Source of the DNA: Lewinellaceae bacterium
GTDB lineage: Bacteria; Bacteroidota; Bacteroidia; Chitinophagales; Saprospiraceae
Length of the DNA: 64,000 bases
Reading direction: 5' to 3'
Assembly: GCA_020636135.1 (NCBI GenBank)
Contig: JACJYK010000001.1
Coordinates: 2,218,501 to 2,282,500 of the forward strand
The notes below the pieces were generated by a model, which was not told where the DNA came from, made no database searches, and was given only the letters and a program-made list of their open reading frames with translations. Positions 42,176 through 51,494 of this stretch are shown here, piece by piece; the stretch's first letter is position 1, and each line of letters starts with the position of its first letter. Both the position numbers and the translations under genes were made by a program.

Positions 42176-44020
42176 TTACCACCCGATCCCGTAATCTTCT
42201 CCATGGTTGCTGGAGCCGCCCCACATGGATCCGTTTTTCCAGTCAAAATAAATGGCATTGATCGGTCCGGAAGTCCGGTCGTCGGTTTCAAGCCGGTACC
42301 CCATCTCCCGTAATTTCTTGCGGGTCCACGGTGGTGTATCATCACGTATCAGCATTACTCCGGGGCGGGTTTCATGCTCTCCGAAGGAACCGCGCATCTG
42401 GAAAGAGTTGATATTGGCCGCTTCAGCTGCTTCCTGTACATTCATCCCAAATTCAACAACATTCAGGAAGAACTGCAGTAAATTCTGATCCTGTGAATCA
42501 CCTCCCTGGACCGCAAATGATAAATAGGGCTTTCCATCTTTCAATGCCAGGGTAGGGGTAAGCGTAGCACGTGGACGCTTGCCGGGAGCTACTACATTGA
42601 ATGGATTTTCTTCTTCCTTTAACACAAAACTTTGCATCCGCTGACTCAAGCCAACGCCGGTATGACCAGCCACCACAGCAGGTATCCAGCCGCCACTGGG
42701 CGTAACGGATACGACCCATCCTTCTTCGTCAGCAGCTTGGACGGAAGTCGTTCCTGCGTAGAATGATGAGTCCGGGAATTCACCTGTCGGGCGAAGGGGT
42801 TTAGCATCTGAGACTGCACCTCCCCATTTTTTCAACAGATCGAGGTAGGGGTTGATGCCACCCTGAAATGGATATGGATCTCCCGGAGCTACCTTTGCAT
42901 CGTTTTTATCCCAGTTGATCTGTTTCACCCGTTCTTTAGCATATTCTTTGGACAATAAGCCATTGATAGGTTCTACCGGAGGGAAATAAGGATCACCATA
43001 GTAGAAGTCCCGGTCGGCGAAGCTCATGTTCATCACCTGATAAAGCATGTGCATGTATTTCGCCGTATTGTATTCGAGACAGCCGATATCGACCTGTTCG
43101 ATCATATTTAGTGCCTGAAGCATCACCGGACTTTGCACCCAATGGGTCAGCTTGTACACTTCGATGCCTTTGTAATTGGTAGACAAAGGTTCTTCGATGT
43201 ACACCTTCCAGTTAGCCAGATCTTCTTTGGTGATCAGGCCGCCTTCTTCTTTTACCCCCCGGACAAATTCATCGGCAATGTCCCCTTTATAAAAACGGTC
43301 GTAAGCGGCGTAAATGGCCTCTTTCCGGGATTTGCCCATTTTAAGTGCATTGGCTTCTGCATCGACCATCTTTTGCAGGGTGGCCAGTAGGTCGAGTTGT
43401 TTGAATATTTCACCAGGATAAGGTGCCTCCCGGTCTTCGCCCTGGTGGGTCAGGAAGATCTCCTTGGAGTATTTCCAGTCCTTGATGCGTTTCTTTTGCC
43501 TTTCAATACCATCTGCGGTTTGTTTTTCAATGGGGTACCCAGAGGCAAGCGTCATAGCCGGTGCTAAAACTTGTTTCAAGCTCATGGTGCCGTATTCGGC
43601 CAGCATGGTGCATATTCCACCGGGAGTGCCTGGAGTGACGGCTGCCAGAGGTCCATATTCAGGTGGATAGCTCATGCCCTTGTCCAGGAAGAATTCCGGT
43701 GTGGCACCGGTTGGGGCAACTCCTAATGCATTAATCCCAATGACCTTTCCGGTGTGGGGGTTGTAAATCAAAGCTTGGGTTTCACCGCCCCAACTCAGGA
43801 CATCCCACATGGTACTGGTTGCGGCAATCATGGCACAAGCAGCATCTATGGCATTACCCCCTTGTTGGAAAATCGACGCACCGGCAGTTGCAGCTAATGG
43901 TTTACCGGTTATTGCCATCCAGTGTTTAGCATGTAATGCGGGTTTTTGCGTCGTCTGTGCGCACAGGTTCATTAATAAGGCCAGACCAAAGAACACAGCA
44001 ATTGAAATTCGTTTTAACAT
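42176..44020 (-). CDS. ggt: Gamma-glutamyltranspeptidase
   Basis: 614 aa with a signal peptide (MLKRISIAVFFGLALLMNLC). The GGT fold is recognised by the large-subunit start KHWMAITGKPLAATAGASIF and by the small-subunit region AGTTSVQAADEEGWVVSVT at about residue 424, where Thr 424 is the expected autoprocessing nucleophile; the usual TTH tripeptide is TTS here. QSFVLKEEENPFNVVAPGKR and LSFAVQGGDSQDQNLLQFFL follow. The enzyme hydrolyses or transfers gamma-glutamyl groups, such as from glutathione, in the periplasm. It is encoded 45 nt after a hydrolase gene on the same strand. Confidence 0.93.
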   Translation of the reverse strand: MLKRISIAVFFGLALLMNLCAQTTQKPALHAKHWMAITGKPLAATAGASIFQQGGNAIDAACAMIAATSTMWDVLSWGGETQALIYNPHTGKVIGINALGVAPTGATPEFFLDKGMSYPPEYGPLAAVTPGTPGGICTMLAEYGTMSLKQVLAPAMTLASGYPIEKQTADGIERQKKRIKDWKYSKEIFLTHQGEDREAPYPGEIFKQLDLLATLQKMVDAEANALKMGKSRKEAIYAAYDRFYKGDIADEFVRGVKEEGGLITKEDLANWKVYIEEPLSTNYKGIEVYKLTHWVQSPVMLQALNMIEQVDIGCLEYNTAKYMHMLYQVMNMSFADRDFYYGDPYFPPVEPINGLLSKEYAKERVKQINWDKNDAKVAPGDPYPFQGGINPYLDLLKKWGGAVSDAKPLRPTGEFPDSSFYAGTTSVQAADEEGWVVSVTPSGGWIPAVVAGHTGVGLSQRMQSFVLKEEENPFNVVAPGKRPRATLTPTLALKDGKPYLSFAVQGGDSQDQNLLQFFLNVVEFGMNVQEAAEAANINSFQMRGSFGEHETRPGVMLIRDDTPPWTRKKLREMGYRLETDDRTSGPINAIYFDWKNGSMWGGSSNHGEDYGIGW

Positions 44021-44065
44021 AATATGGAGTTCCTTTAAAATGATTGTTAATTCAGGATTGGGAAG

Positions 44066-44746
44066 TTAAGCATTTTCAGAAATTATCCGGTTCATCCAGT
44101 CCGCGGCATTCTGAGCCAGCAAATCCAGCGTCTCCTCCTGAGTGTAACCGCTTTTCTTGGGACGTTTGAATGAGTGATCAGCCATTGGATATTCCAGCAA
44201 AGTCGCTTTTGGCAAGGAGTTGCAGACCTGCCGGATCAACGGTATCTCAGCGAGGGTATCGCGTTCTCCCTGTAAAAAGAGTTGTGGCACTGGGACATCC
44301 GGCAAATGTTTGCTCCGGTCCAGAGAGGGTTTACCGGCGGGGTGTAGAGGATAACCCAGATAGACCAGTCCTTTGATGGGTGGTGAAGGCTGTTCGGCGG
44401 CATACATGGATGACATTCGGGCACCGAACGATTTACCCGCTGCGAACACCGGTAGGCCGGGATAGGATTGCAGGAGGTGGTCCACCACAGCCTTAATAGT
44501 CGCTATGGCAACCGGAGGCCGATCCGTACGGGGTGATTTAGCCTCCATATAGGGAAACTGGAAACGCAAAACATGAAATCCCAAAGCCGCCCACCGTTCT
44601 GCTATCGATTGCATGAAAGCATGATGCATACCTGCCCCAGCACCATGGGCTAAAGATATTAAGGCCCGGGGCGCGGTGGCCAGATTCCATAAAATATGGA
44701 CCGATCCAATGGGCGGCGATATTTCCAGTAATTGCTCCTGCTCCAT
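44066..44746 (-). CDS. Alpha/beta hydrolase (KANL3/Tex30-like)
   Basis: 226 aa from the ATG at 44746; a longer reading would run across the divergent gene and is unlikely. The alpha/beta-hydrolase features are LISLAHGAGAGMHHAFMQSI (HGAGA oxyanion-type loop), a nucleophile elbow VFAAGKSFGARMSSMYA (GKSFG), and C-terminal VPQLFLQGERDTLAEIP with ADHSFKRP providing the Asp and His. The family holds esterases and dienelactone-hydrolase-like proteins of unknown substrate. A hyphenated dyad lies in the 39-nt divergent spacer with the coiled-coil gene. Confidence 0.87.
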   Translation of the reverse strand: MEQEQLLEISPPIGSVHILWNLATAPRALISLAHGAGAGMHHAFMQSIAERWAALGFHVLRFQFPYMEAKSPRTDRPPVAIATIKAVVDHLLQSYPGLPVFAAGKSFGARMSSMYAAEQPSPPIKGLVYLGYPLHPAGKPSLDRSKHLPDVPVPQLFLQGERDTLAEIPLIRQVCNSLPKATLLEYPMADHSFKRPKKSGYTQEETLDLLAQNAADWMNRIISENA

Positions 44747-44759
44747 AATTTGGCTTTTA

Positions 44760-44778
44760 TATCTTTGAGATAAAGATA
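44760..44778. promoter_or_regulatory. Divergent promoter dyad TATCTTT-N5-AAAGATA
   Basis: A perfect 7-bp-arm inverted repeat in the 39-nt gap between the hydrolase (minus) and coiled-coil (plus) genes. The left part TATCTTTG (44760-44767) also matches the TAnnTTTG -7 element for the rightward gene, so promoter and operator may overlap. Confidence 0.4.
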
Positions 44779-44785
44779 ATGCTTC

Positions 44786-45724
44786 ATGAGCACCATACAG
44801 GAACAGCTGCAAAAAACAATTGAAGCACAACACCAGCTGGAAAAAGTAGCTACGTATGTGACTAGTCTGGAAGATCGCATTGATGGTGCTCATCGTCAAC
44901 TCCAGGAGCTATCCCAGATCGTGGATAAAGAACAGGCAGAATACGAACGGCTTGAAAAGCTTAGTCTCAAGTCGGTCTTCCATCAGGTATTGGGGAATAA
45001 GGAACAGCAAGTGGAGAAAGAACGCCAGGATTATTTACAGGCCTTTCTTCGTTTCAATGAAGCACGTAAAGCGTTGGAATTGCTCAATTTTGAACGAGAG
45101 ACCCTGGTGAAAAAGCTGGATGGGAAATCACAGCTGGACGCGGAGTTGGAGCGTTTGATCGCATTACGAGAACAAGAGATTCTCACACTGAATAATCAGT
45201 CTGCTCAAAGATTGAGGGGAATCGACCGCGATATGGATAAACTGATCAGGGTTCGGGTGGAGGTCAATGAAGCCATCGCCGCTGGTGAGGTTGCCTTGAA
45301 TTCGCTGAGTCAGATGATAGGCTATCTGAACCAGGCTCGCAACTGGGGCAACTGGGATATGACTTCACGCGGCCCGGCTCCTTCATTCATGAAAAAGTCA
45401 AGCATCGATAAGGCCCGGACCATTTCATACAATGTACAGATGGAGTTGAAGCGTTTTGGGGATGAATTGCGTGACGTGTATCACCGGGAGTTTATTTTTC
45501 CGTTCCAGTTGGAATCATTTTCCGGATTTTTGGATATGTTTTTTGATAACCTCATTTCCGATTGGATTATCCAGAGCAAGATCAAGAATTCGCTGGCCAA
45601 TTGTATCGCCGTCCGGGATACAGTCCTACGACTGCATGGATCTTTGAGGGCTGAGTTGCCATCCTTAGAAAAAGAAAAAGCAGATTTGGAACAAAAAAGG
45701 AAGAAACTGATTATTAATGCATAA
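44786..45724 (+). CDS. Coiled-coil protein of unknown function
   Basis: 312 aa, no family recognised. Residues 1-110 and 115-160 are rich in Glu, Lys and Gln with heptad-like patterns (QLQELSQIVDKEQAEYERLE, then IALREQEILTLNNQSAQRL), suggesting coiled coils. The middle GNWDMTSRGPAPSFMKKSSI interrupts, followed by an aromatic-rich segment (HREFIFPFQLESFSGFLDMF) and a final helix. No signal peptide or transmembrane helix. An M28 peptidase gene begins 15 nt downstream, perhaps co-transcribed. Confidence 0.8.
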   Translation: MSTIQEQLQKTIEAQHQLEKVATYVTSLEDRIDGAHRQLQELSQIVDKEQAEYERLEKLSLKSVFHQVLGNKEQQVEKERQDYLQAFLRFNEARKALELLNFERETLVKKLDGKSQLDAELERLIALREQEILTLNNQSAQRLRGIDRDMDKLIRVRVEVNEAIAAGEVALNSLSQMIGYLNQARNWGNWDMTSRGPAPSFMKKSSIDKARTISYNVQMELKRFGDELRDVYHREFIFPFQLESFSGFLDMFFDNLISDWIIQSKIKNSLANCIAVRDTVLRLHGSLRAELPSLEKEKADLEQKRKKLIINA

Positions 45725-45739
45725 CTAAGTCAACCTAAC

Positions 45740-46957
45740 ATGAATAAAATATTATTGTATAGTCTTTTGTTCGTAGCCAGCTTTGGATATTCTCAATCCG
45801 AGTTGCAGATCAAAGTCGATGTGGTTTACCTTTCCTCAGACTTGTTACTGGGTAGAGAGACCGGCACAGAAGGGGAGTCACGGGCAGCCGAATATGTCGC
45901 GGACCGGTTTGAGCAGATCGGACTTAAACCGGCGGGCACTGAAGGATATTTCCAACCTTTCACTTTTGAGGAAAGGCCCAATCCTCACGCCGCAGATCCC
46001 ATTAAAGAACCACGGATTGTAAACGGGAAAAATGTGGTCGGATACCTGGACAGGGGTTCAAATCAGACCATTGTGATTGGTGCGCATTATGACCACCTGG
46101 GTTTCGGACACACCGGTAGCCTTTATACGGGCGAGCCTTCTATTCACAACGGGGCCGATGACAATGCCAGTGGAGTATCAGCACTCCTTTATTTAGCCGC
46201 CACACTAAAGGAAGATGCCGCTCTGAAGGAAAATGTATTGTTTATTGCCTTTTCCGGCGAAGAATATGGGCTGTTCGGCTCCAAGCATTTTGTTGCCAAT
46301 CCGACCATCGACCTGGATAAAGTGAATTATATGATGAATATGGATATGGTAGGCCGCCTGAATGACCAGCATGTGCTGGTGGTTAACGGCGCCGGTACAT
46401 CACCGGTTTGGAAGGATCTTCTGGAGCAGGAAAAAGGCGACCTGACGATCCAGACCACCGATAGTGGAGTAGGGCCTTCCGATCATACTTCCTTCTACCT
46501 GGAAGATATGCCGGTATTGCATTTTTTTACCGGACAGCACATGGATTACCACAAGCCATCCGATGATTCGGAGCTGATCAACTACGACGGAATCAAAGAT
46601 GTCTCGGATTATATGATGCGCTTGATCACATCCCTGGATGATCAGCCCAGGCTGGCATTTACCAAAACCAAAGATGACAGCGGTAAAAAGGCCTCTTCCT
46701 TTAAAGTTACCCTGGGTGTTATGCCGGATTATACCTATACTGCCGGTGATGGAATGCGTATTGATGGTGTGTTATCCGACCGTCCGGCAGAAAAAGCCGG
46801 GATGTTAAAAGGTGATGTCATTACAAAACTTGGGGAAACAGAAGTGAAAGACATCTATGGTTATATGGATGCTCTGGGTAAGTTCAACAGCGGTGATAAA
46901 GCGATCATAGAATATATAAGGGATGGTAAGAAGCAAACCTCAGAAATTGTCTTCTAG
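45740..46957 (+). CDS. Secreted M28 metallopeptidase with C-terminal PDZ domain
   Basis: 405 aa with a signal peptide (MNKILLYSLLFVASFGYSQ). The zinc-peptidase core shows IVIGAHYDHLGFG (His), HNGADDNASGVSALLYLA (Asp), FSGEEYGLFGSKHF (Glu-Glu), NMDMVGRLNDQHV (Asp) and LHFFTGQHMDYHKPSDD (His), in the M28 order. Residues about 325-405 carry a PDZ domain (SDRPAEKAGMLKGDVITKLG). It should be an aminopeptidase in the periplasm or outside. The last 35 nt overlap the next gene. Confidence 0.94.
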   Translation: MNKILLYSLLFVASFGYSQSELQIKVDVVYLSSDLLLGRETGTEGESRAAEYVADRFEQIGLKPAGTEGYFQPFTFEERPNPHAADPIKEPRIVNGKNVVGYLDRGSNQTIVIGAHYDHLGFGHTGSLYTGEPSIHNGADDNASGVSALLYLAATLKEDAALKENVLFIAFSGEEYGLFGSKHFVANPTIDLDKVNYMMNMDMVGRLNDQHVLVVNGAGTSPVWKDLLEQEKGDLTIQTTDSGVGPSDHTSFYLEDMPVLHFFTGQHMDYHKPSDDSELINYDGIKDVSDYMMRLITSLDDQPRLAFTKTKDDSGKKASSFKVTLGVMPDYTYTAGDGMRIDGVLSDRPAEKAGMLKGDVITKLGETEVKDIYGYMDALGKFNSGDKAIIEYIRDGKKQTSEIVF

Positions 46958-47609
46958 CCGGTTTGATGGTTGGTTCTGGCAGTTTATCCTGGTTTGCGTC
47001 ATCCACCTTTTCGCTGTCCAGTTTTCTGCCGGAGCATTGGCAGTCATCACCAAATCGGTTCTGATACCAGCATTGATGATCTGGTATTGGCAACAGTCAA
47101 AGCTACAATTGGTATGGGTCTATCTCGCGCTTGGAGCCAGTTGGGTAGGAGATATCCTATTAACCCAGGCCGGATTATTCTATTTCATTGCAGGCCTGCT
47201 GGCATTTTTGATGACGCATTTGGTGTATTTGTATTATTTCTACCGTCAGCGAAGTGCTTTGAAGTATTGGCAGGTAAATCTGATTTTATTTCTCTGGTGT
47301 TTTCTAATCATTTACGGCTGGTACCTGACCCCTCATCTGGGACCATTAAAAATTCCGGTGTACGTTTACATGCTGATCATCACTTTGATGGCTTCATTTG
47401 CAATCGCACGCAACCGGAAATTACCGGGACATGGAACCGTCTGGCAAGGTGCCTTGTTTTTTATGGCATCGGATAGTTTATTAGCCTACGACAAGTTTGT
47501 TTCGCCACTTCCGGCGGCACATTGGTGGATCATGATCACCTATCTGGCTGCACAGTTTCTGATCGTATGGGGAATTCTTAAGGATGAGGAACTGCAGCGT
47601 GAAGGTTAG
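46923..47609 (+). CDS. Lysoplasmalogenase-like YhhN/TMEM86 membrane protein
   Basis: 228 aa with about eight hydrophobic helices. The family pattern is VITKSVLIPALMIWYWQ, LALGASWVGDILLTQAGLFY (small Gly/Asp motif) and IARNRKLPGHGTVWQGALFFMASDSLLAY, here as landmarks, plus the end WWIMITYLAAQFLIVWGI. Known members hydrolyse the vinyl ether bond of lysoplasmalogens. The gene starts within the 3' end of the peptidase gene (35-nt overlap), implying translational coupling. Biochemical activity here is inferred. Confidence 0.85.
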   Translation: MVRSKPQKLSSSRFDGWFWQFILVCVIHLFAVQFSAGALAVITKSVLIPALMIWYWQQSKLQLVWVYLALGASWVGDILLTQAGLFYFIAGLLAFLMTHLVYLYYFYRQRSALKYWQVNLILFLWCFLIIYGWYLTPHLGPLKIPVYVYMLIITLMASFAIARNRKLPGHGTVWQGALFFMASDSLLAYDKFVSPLPAAHWWIMITYLAAQFLIVWGILKDEELQREG

Positions 47610-47621
47610 CCGGGCAAATGC

Positions 47622-47629
47622 TATCTTTG
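47622..47629 (+). promoter_or_regulatory. Candidate -7 element TATCTTTG
   Basis: Exact TAnnTTTG match 31 nt before the GTG start at 47661; no clear -33 box. Confidence 0.35.
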
Positions 47630-47660
47630 AAATCAGACTGCACTAGTATATCTCGTTGGC

Positions 47661-48383
47661 GTGAATAAGGAATTGATCCAAAAAATAGAGGCATTATTTG
47701 AACTCCGGCAATTGCCCTGGTTATTGGGTCAAGCTGAAGGATTGGAAGTTGACCTTAATGATTTCCACCAACGACTGATCGGGCTGCAATACCACATTTA
47801 TCAGCTGGACAAATACCTGGAAGAAACCTGGCATCCTGACCCATCTGTATTGTCTGACCTGTGGGCAACCTGCGAAATTCAACTGGCTGGATTTGGATAT
47901 AGTCCCGGACAGACAGAACAGTTGTTGCATTCTTTCTACGTCTATATGCAACGGGAGCTGGCCATCCGGGCAGGCAGAACTCCTGACAGACTGAACATCA
48001 GGGCTTTTTACTGGCACAAGTCCTGCGACGTGAAATTAATGCGTCAGCTGATCTATGACCGCTATCCGGAAGTTGCTGAGACTTTTCCCAAACGGTGCTG
48101 GATTGCATTTGACTACATGACAGAGATCATGGATGACGTGGAGGACCTACAGGAGGATCTTCATGTTTATAATGGGAATCGACTGCTCTTCGCTTTACGG
48201 GAACAAAGCGTTAAAGAAGTCCGGGAAGAGTATCTGGCATTTTTGGATTGGATCGTAAACAGGTCCTTTCCAGATCGCAGGAAATGGCCGGAATGGATGA
48301 TCGAATCCTTCGACCAAAATGTCAGAACCCTAAGGCAGGAACTCAGGCAGGTAAACCTTCCTAAGCCGGTACTTCAGAAATGA
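47661..48383 (+). CDS. Hypothetical helical protein with DDVEDLQED motif
   Basis: 240 aa, GTG start (no ATG nearby). No confident family. The sequence is predicted mostly helical and contains the Asp-rich string DYMTEIMDDVEDLQEDLHVYN at about residues 150-170, reminiscent of the DDxxD metal-diphosphate motif of class I isoprenoid enzymes; only one such motif is seen, and the protein is short for that family. It is not secreted. Upstream is the lysoplasmalogenase-like gene; downstream is a DMT transporter on the same strand. An isoprenoid role is a weak suggestion only. Confidence 0.7.
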   Translation: MNKELIQKIEALFELRQLPWLLGQAEGLEVDLNDFHQRLIGLQYHIYQLDKYLEETWHPDPSVLSDLWATCEIQLAGFGYSPGQTEQLLHSFYVYMQRELAIRAGRTPDRLNIRAFYWHKSCDVKLMRQLIYDRYPEVAETFPKRCWIAFDYMTEIMDDVEDLQEDLHVYNGNRLLFALREQSVKEVREEYLAFLDWIVNRSFPDRRKWPEWMIESFDQNVRTLRQELRQVNLPKPVLQK

Positions 48384-48421
48384 GATTGGAGATCGTATAA
48401 CAAGCGATTCCTAAGTTCGCC

Positions 48422-49405
48422 ATGTCGACTCCCGGCATTAACTTGACTGCAAATCGCAGGTTAATGGCCTCATCGCAGAACAACCGGATCGGTGTCTCCC
48501 TGGCAGTAGCCGGGGCACTATGCTTTTCGACAAAGGCTGTTTTCGTAAAATTGGCTTATCGCCTGGAAGTGGATACCGTCACCCTGCTCTTGTTGCGTAT
48601 GGGGCTGGCACTCCCTTTTTATCTGATAACCTGGTGGTTGTCTTCCCGGAAAGGGACGGTAAAACAATGGGGTACACCCAGGTCGTGGTTGTTACTGGTT
48701 ATCAGCGCCGTATTGGGCTATTATCTGTCAAGCCTGCTGGATTTTGCCGGGTTGCAATACATTGATGCCAGTCTTGAGCGATTAATCCTTTTCATTTATC
48801 CATCCCTGGTAGCGATCATGGCTCATTTTTGGATCGGAACCAAAGTCAAAGGCCGTGAATGGATAACGATAGGGATATCGTATCTGGGATTGATCCTGCT
48901 TTTCGGAAAGCAATTGGCTACACTGACCTGGACTCCGGGATTCTGGACGGGCGTAGTTCTGGTCCTGGGATGTGCATTCACTTTTGCCCTTTACCTTATT
49001 CTGAGTCAACAATTGATTCCCGTGTTCGGGGTGATGGGATTTACCAGCATGTCCATGATCATCGCCTGCCTCTCTGTAATAGTACACTATGGTATTCAGC
49101 ATGGAGGTTCATTTCATCTGCAGCACTATCCCTGGCAGGTGTGGGCGATAGCTTTGGCGATGGCTTTTATTGCAACGGTAATTCCATCTTATCTCGTCAA
49201 TATGGCCATTGCGCGTATCGGAGCTGCGAAAGCAGCCATCATTGCCAGTGTGGGCCCTTTGTCTACCATTACACTGGCTCACTGGTTGCTGGGTGAACGC
49301 CTTGGATTGTTGCAAATTGTCGGCGGTCTGTGCATCGTGGCCAGCATTACCTTCTTAAGCTGGCAATCCAAAAAGAAACCGGTCTATGAAAAAAATCCGG
49401 ACTGA
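48422..49405 (+). CDS. DMT-superfamily EamA transporter
   Basis: 327 aa with ten predicted transmembrane helices arranged as two EamA repeats (about 28-160 and 175-315). Typical segments are AGALCFSTKAVFVKLAYRLE, LDFAGLQYIDASLERLILFI, and in the second repeat MAIARIGAAKAAIIASVGPL with AHWLLGERLGLLQIVGGLC. It likely exports or imports a small metabolite; substrate cannot be read from sequence. A bidirectional hairpin follows the stop codon. A second ATG at codon 15 is possible. Confidence 0.92.
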   Translation: MSTPGINLTANRRLMASSQNNRIGVSLAVAGALCFSTKAVFVKLAYRLEVDTVTLLLLRMGLALPFYLITWWLSSRKGTVKQWGTPRSWLLLVISAVLGYYLSSLLDFAGLQYIDASLERLILFIYPSLVAIMAHFWIGTKVKGREWITIGISYLGLILLFGKQLATLTWTPGFWTGVVLVLGCAFTFALYLILSQQLIPVFGVMGFTSMSMIIACLSVIVHYGIQHGGSFHLQHYPWQVWAIALAMAFIATVIPSYLVNMAIARIGAAKAAIIASVGPLSTITLAHWLLGERLGLLQIVGGLCIVASITFLSWQSKKKPVYEKNPD

Positions 49406-49423
49406 AATGACAGCCCGGATTTT
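49392..49423. terminator. Bidirectional hairpin terminator
   Basis: AAAATCCGG and CCGGATTTT (9 bp) enclose a 14-nt loop that includes the stop of the DMT gene. T-rich on the right and A-rich on the left, it would serve both the rightward transporter and the leftward LVIVD gene. Confidence 0.6.
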
Positions 49424-49470
49424 CTGTTTGTCCCTCGGAGGATCAGTTGCAGTTTTGCAAAATATGCAGG

Positions 49471-51336
49471 TCAATAGGTCATTCCACCTGTGACATCTAT
49501 TCTGAATACTGCAATGCCTCCATCATGGTCTGCTACATAAATTTTTCCGTCGTTGATTTGTACATCCCGGACACTGCCAGGAGTGTTGTAATAGCCAACC
49601 AATTTAGGACTGGCCGGATTCTGGACATCCATGACAGCCAGACCCCGGTAATCTAAAGCAACAATTACGAAATGATTGAAATGCAGGATACGTTCTGATT
49701 TGCCAAGAATAAACAAAGAGCCGGCTTCTACCGGATCGGTTGGGTTGGCAATGTCAATCACGTGCATGCCGTTGGTGTAGTCAGCCAGGTAGGCATAATG
49801 ATCGTTGATGACAACGTCGCGGACATTACGTGTATCCGTATACAAACCTGCCATTTTGGGATTTCCCGGTTTATTGATGTCCAGAACGATCATTCCTGCG
49901 TCTCCATTCGCGAGATACAGGTAATGATCAACCTGATCAATGCCGGCAACTTTTGTCCGGGTATCGTAATTGCCTATTAGTTTTACGTTTTGTGGATTCT
50001 TCACTTCAGCGATATAGACGCCCCGGCTTTGCTGGGCAATATAAGCCATGCCGTCTTTTACCAGAAAGTCGGCTGTGCCATCCGGTAAATCAAGACTTCC
50101 CAGTTCCTTAGGCTGCATCAGATTGGAAACATCATAAATGTGGAAGTCTGCATCACCGTCAGCCACATACAGCAAATTACCATCTATGGCTACTTTGGAA
50201 ACTTCGTCATAAGCAGGAATGGTACTGATTGGCTTGATTGCCTGTGGGTTGCTGACATCCAGGATTTGGACGCCTGATTTCATCTGGGCTACGAAAGCTA
50301 TCTGGTCACGGATCGCTATACCTTCGCTGTTTCCTTTAGCGGCAAATGTAGTGATAACGGCCGGATTGGACGGGTTGGTCACGTCAATGAGCGTCAATCC
50401 CTCACCCCCCTTAGCCTGGAAGGCTACATTGTCGGCGACGGTAAGTTCGTAAACAGGATCTTCTACCTGTGCTGGCGTTGTACCCAGTGGGGTGACATTG
50501 TATTGAGCATCCAGAGCATAGGTTTGCAGATTTCCATGTACTCCGCTTGCAAAGAGCGTACCCTTGTCCACAGCAACATGCGTAATCTCACCGAAGCCAC
50601 CGATGGATTTGTAGAGTTTACAGTCTTCCGGATTATTAATATCCAGCAGGTGCAGCGTGTCTGACGAGAGGAAGGCCAGCATCTGATCATCCAGCAACGT
50701 CAGATCACCAACGTAATCACACACATAATTGTGGACAACTTTCGGGATTTTTGGATTGGCAACATCGATTCCCATTAACCCTGAAAAACCGCCGGCCAGG
50801 TAAATGATCTCATGATTCAGAATCATTTGGTCCGGTTTGAATCCCAGCAGGAATTTGTTCATTTCTGCGGGCTTGGCAGGATTGCTGACGTCAATGATAA
50901 ACATCCGCTGGAATCCATCGGATACAAAAGCAAAAGAACCCCTGACAACCAATTCTCCATCATAGCAATACAGCGGCAGGGAACCGGCCATCTGCGGGTT
51001 GTTGATGTCTTTAAGGTTGTAAATAACCAACCCATTTTCATCCATGATGGTATACAATAGGTCACCCACCCGCTGCATGTCACGAACCGTACCTACGGTT
51101 TCAAATTCTTTAAGTAATATTGGATCTGAAGGCTTCTTAATATCCAGGATAGCCAGTTTGGATCCCATATTATAATAGGCCATCTGGCCATCAACGTACA
51201 CGGTGGTAACCGGACCATCGGTCCAGCGTCCCAGTAAAGTCATCCCTTCGTTTTCTTGCGCATTCACGTATGGTAGGGCCATAAACATCCAGAACACGAA
51301 CGAAAGGAAAGGCAGAAGTATTGATAATTTTTTCAT
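49471..51336 (-). CDS. LVIVD-repeat surface protein
   Basis: 621 aa with a signal peptide (MKKLSILLPFLSFVFWMFMA). About thirteen repeats of roughly 43 residues carry the pattern VFDVSNPxxP: for example LAILDIKKPSDPILLKEF, MFIIDVSNPAKPAEMNKFL, LMGIDVANPKIPKVVHNYV and MHVIDIANPTDPVEAGSLF, each followed by a short hydrophobic strand with VAD/YVAD. This is the LVIVD repeat, expected to form a beta-propeller. It is exported but lacks a T9SS sorting domain. Role unknown; perhaps a binding or surface-layer protein. A 14-bp palindrome lies upstream. Confidence 0.92.
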   Translation of the reverse strand: MKKLSILLPFLSFVFWMFMALPYVNAQENEGMTLLGRWTDGPVTTVYVDGQMAYYNMGSKLAILDIKKPSDPILLKEFETVGTVRDMQRVGDLLYTIMDENGLVIYNLKDINNPQMAGSLPLYCYDGELVVRGSFAFVSDGFQRMFIIDVSNPAKPAEMNKFLLGFKPDQMILNHEIIYLAGGFSGLMGIDVANPKIPKVVHNYVCDYVGDLTLLDDQMLAFLSSDTLHLLDINNPEDCKLYKSIGGFGEITHVAVDKGTLFASGVHGNLQTYALDAQYNVTPLGTTPAQVEDPVYELTVADNVAFQAKGGEGLTLIDVTNPSNPAVITTFAAKGNSEGIAIRDQIAFVAQMKSGVQILDVSNPQAIKPISTIPAYDEVSKVAIDGNLLYVADGDADFHIYDVSNLMQPKELGSLDLPDGTADFLVKDGMAYIAQQSRGVYIAEVKNPQNVKLIGNYDTRTKVAGIDQVDHYLYLANGDAGMIVLDINKPGNPKMAGLYTDTRNVRDVVINDHYAYLADYTNGMHVIDIANPTDPVEAGSLFILGKSERILHFNHFVIVALDYRGLAVMDVQNPASPKLVGYYNTPGSVRDVQINDGKIYVADHDGGIAVFRIDVTGGMTY

Positions 51337-51390
51337 AGCAGATCATGTTTTGGATCACTGCTATTATCGCCCGGATCAGGCCGGAAGTCC

Positions 51391-51404
51391 ATGACAATTG
51401 TCAT
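51391..51404. promoter_or_regulatory. 14-bp perfect palindrome ATGACAATTGTCAT
   Basis: Centred about 60 nt upstream of the LVIVD gene start (51336, minus). Its symmetry and position suggest a dimeric repressor or activator site; no regulator gene is adjacent. Confidence 0.4.
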
Positions 51405-51494
51405 AACCATATATGATCATGGCAACCCCAACCAATGAGCATTGTTGGATACCGGATGGGCGGATGAAAATTGCCTGGTACGGAGTTTACGAGC

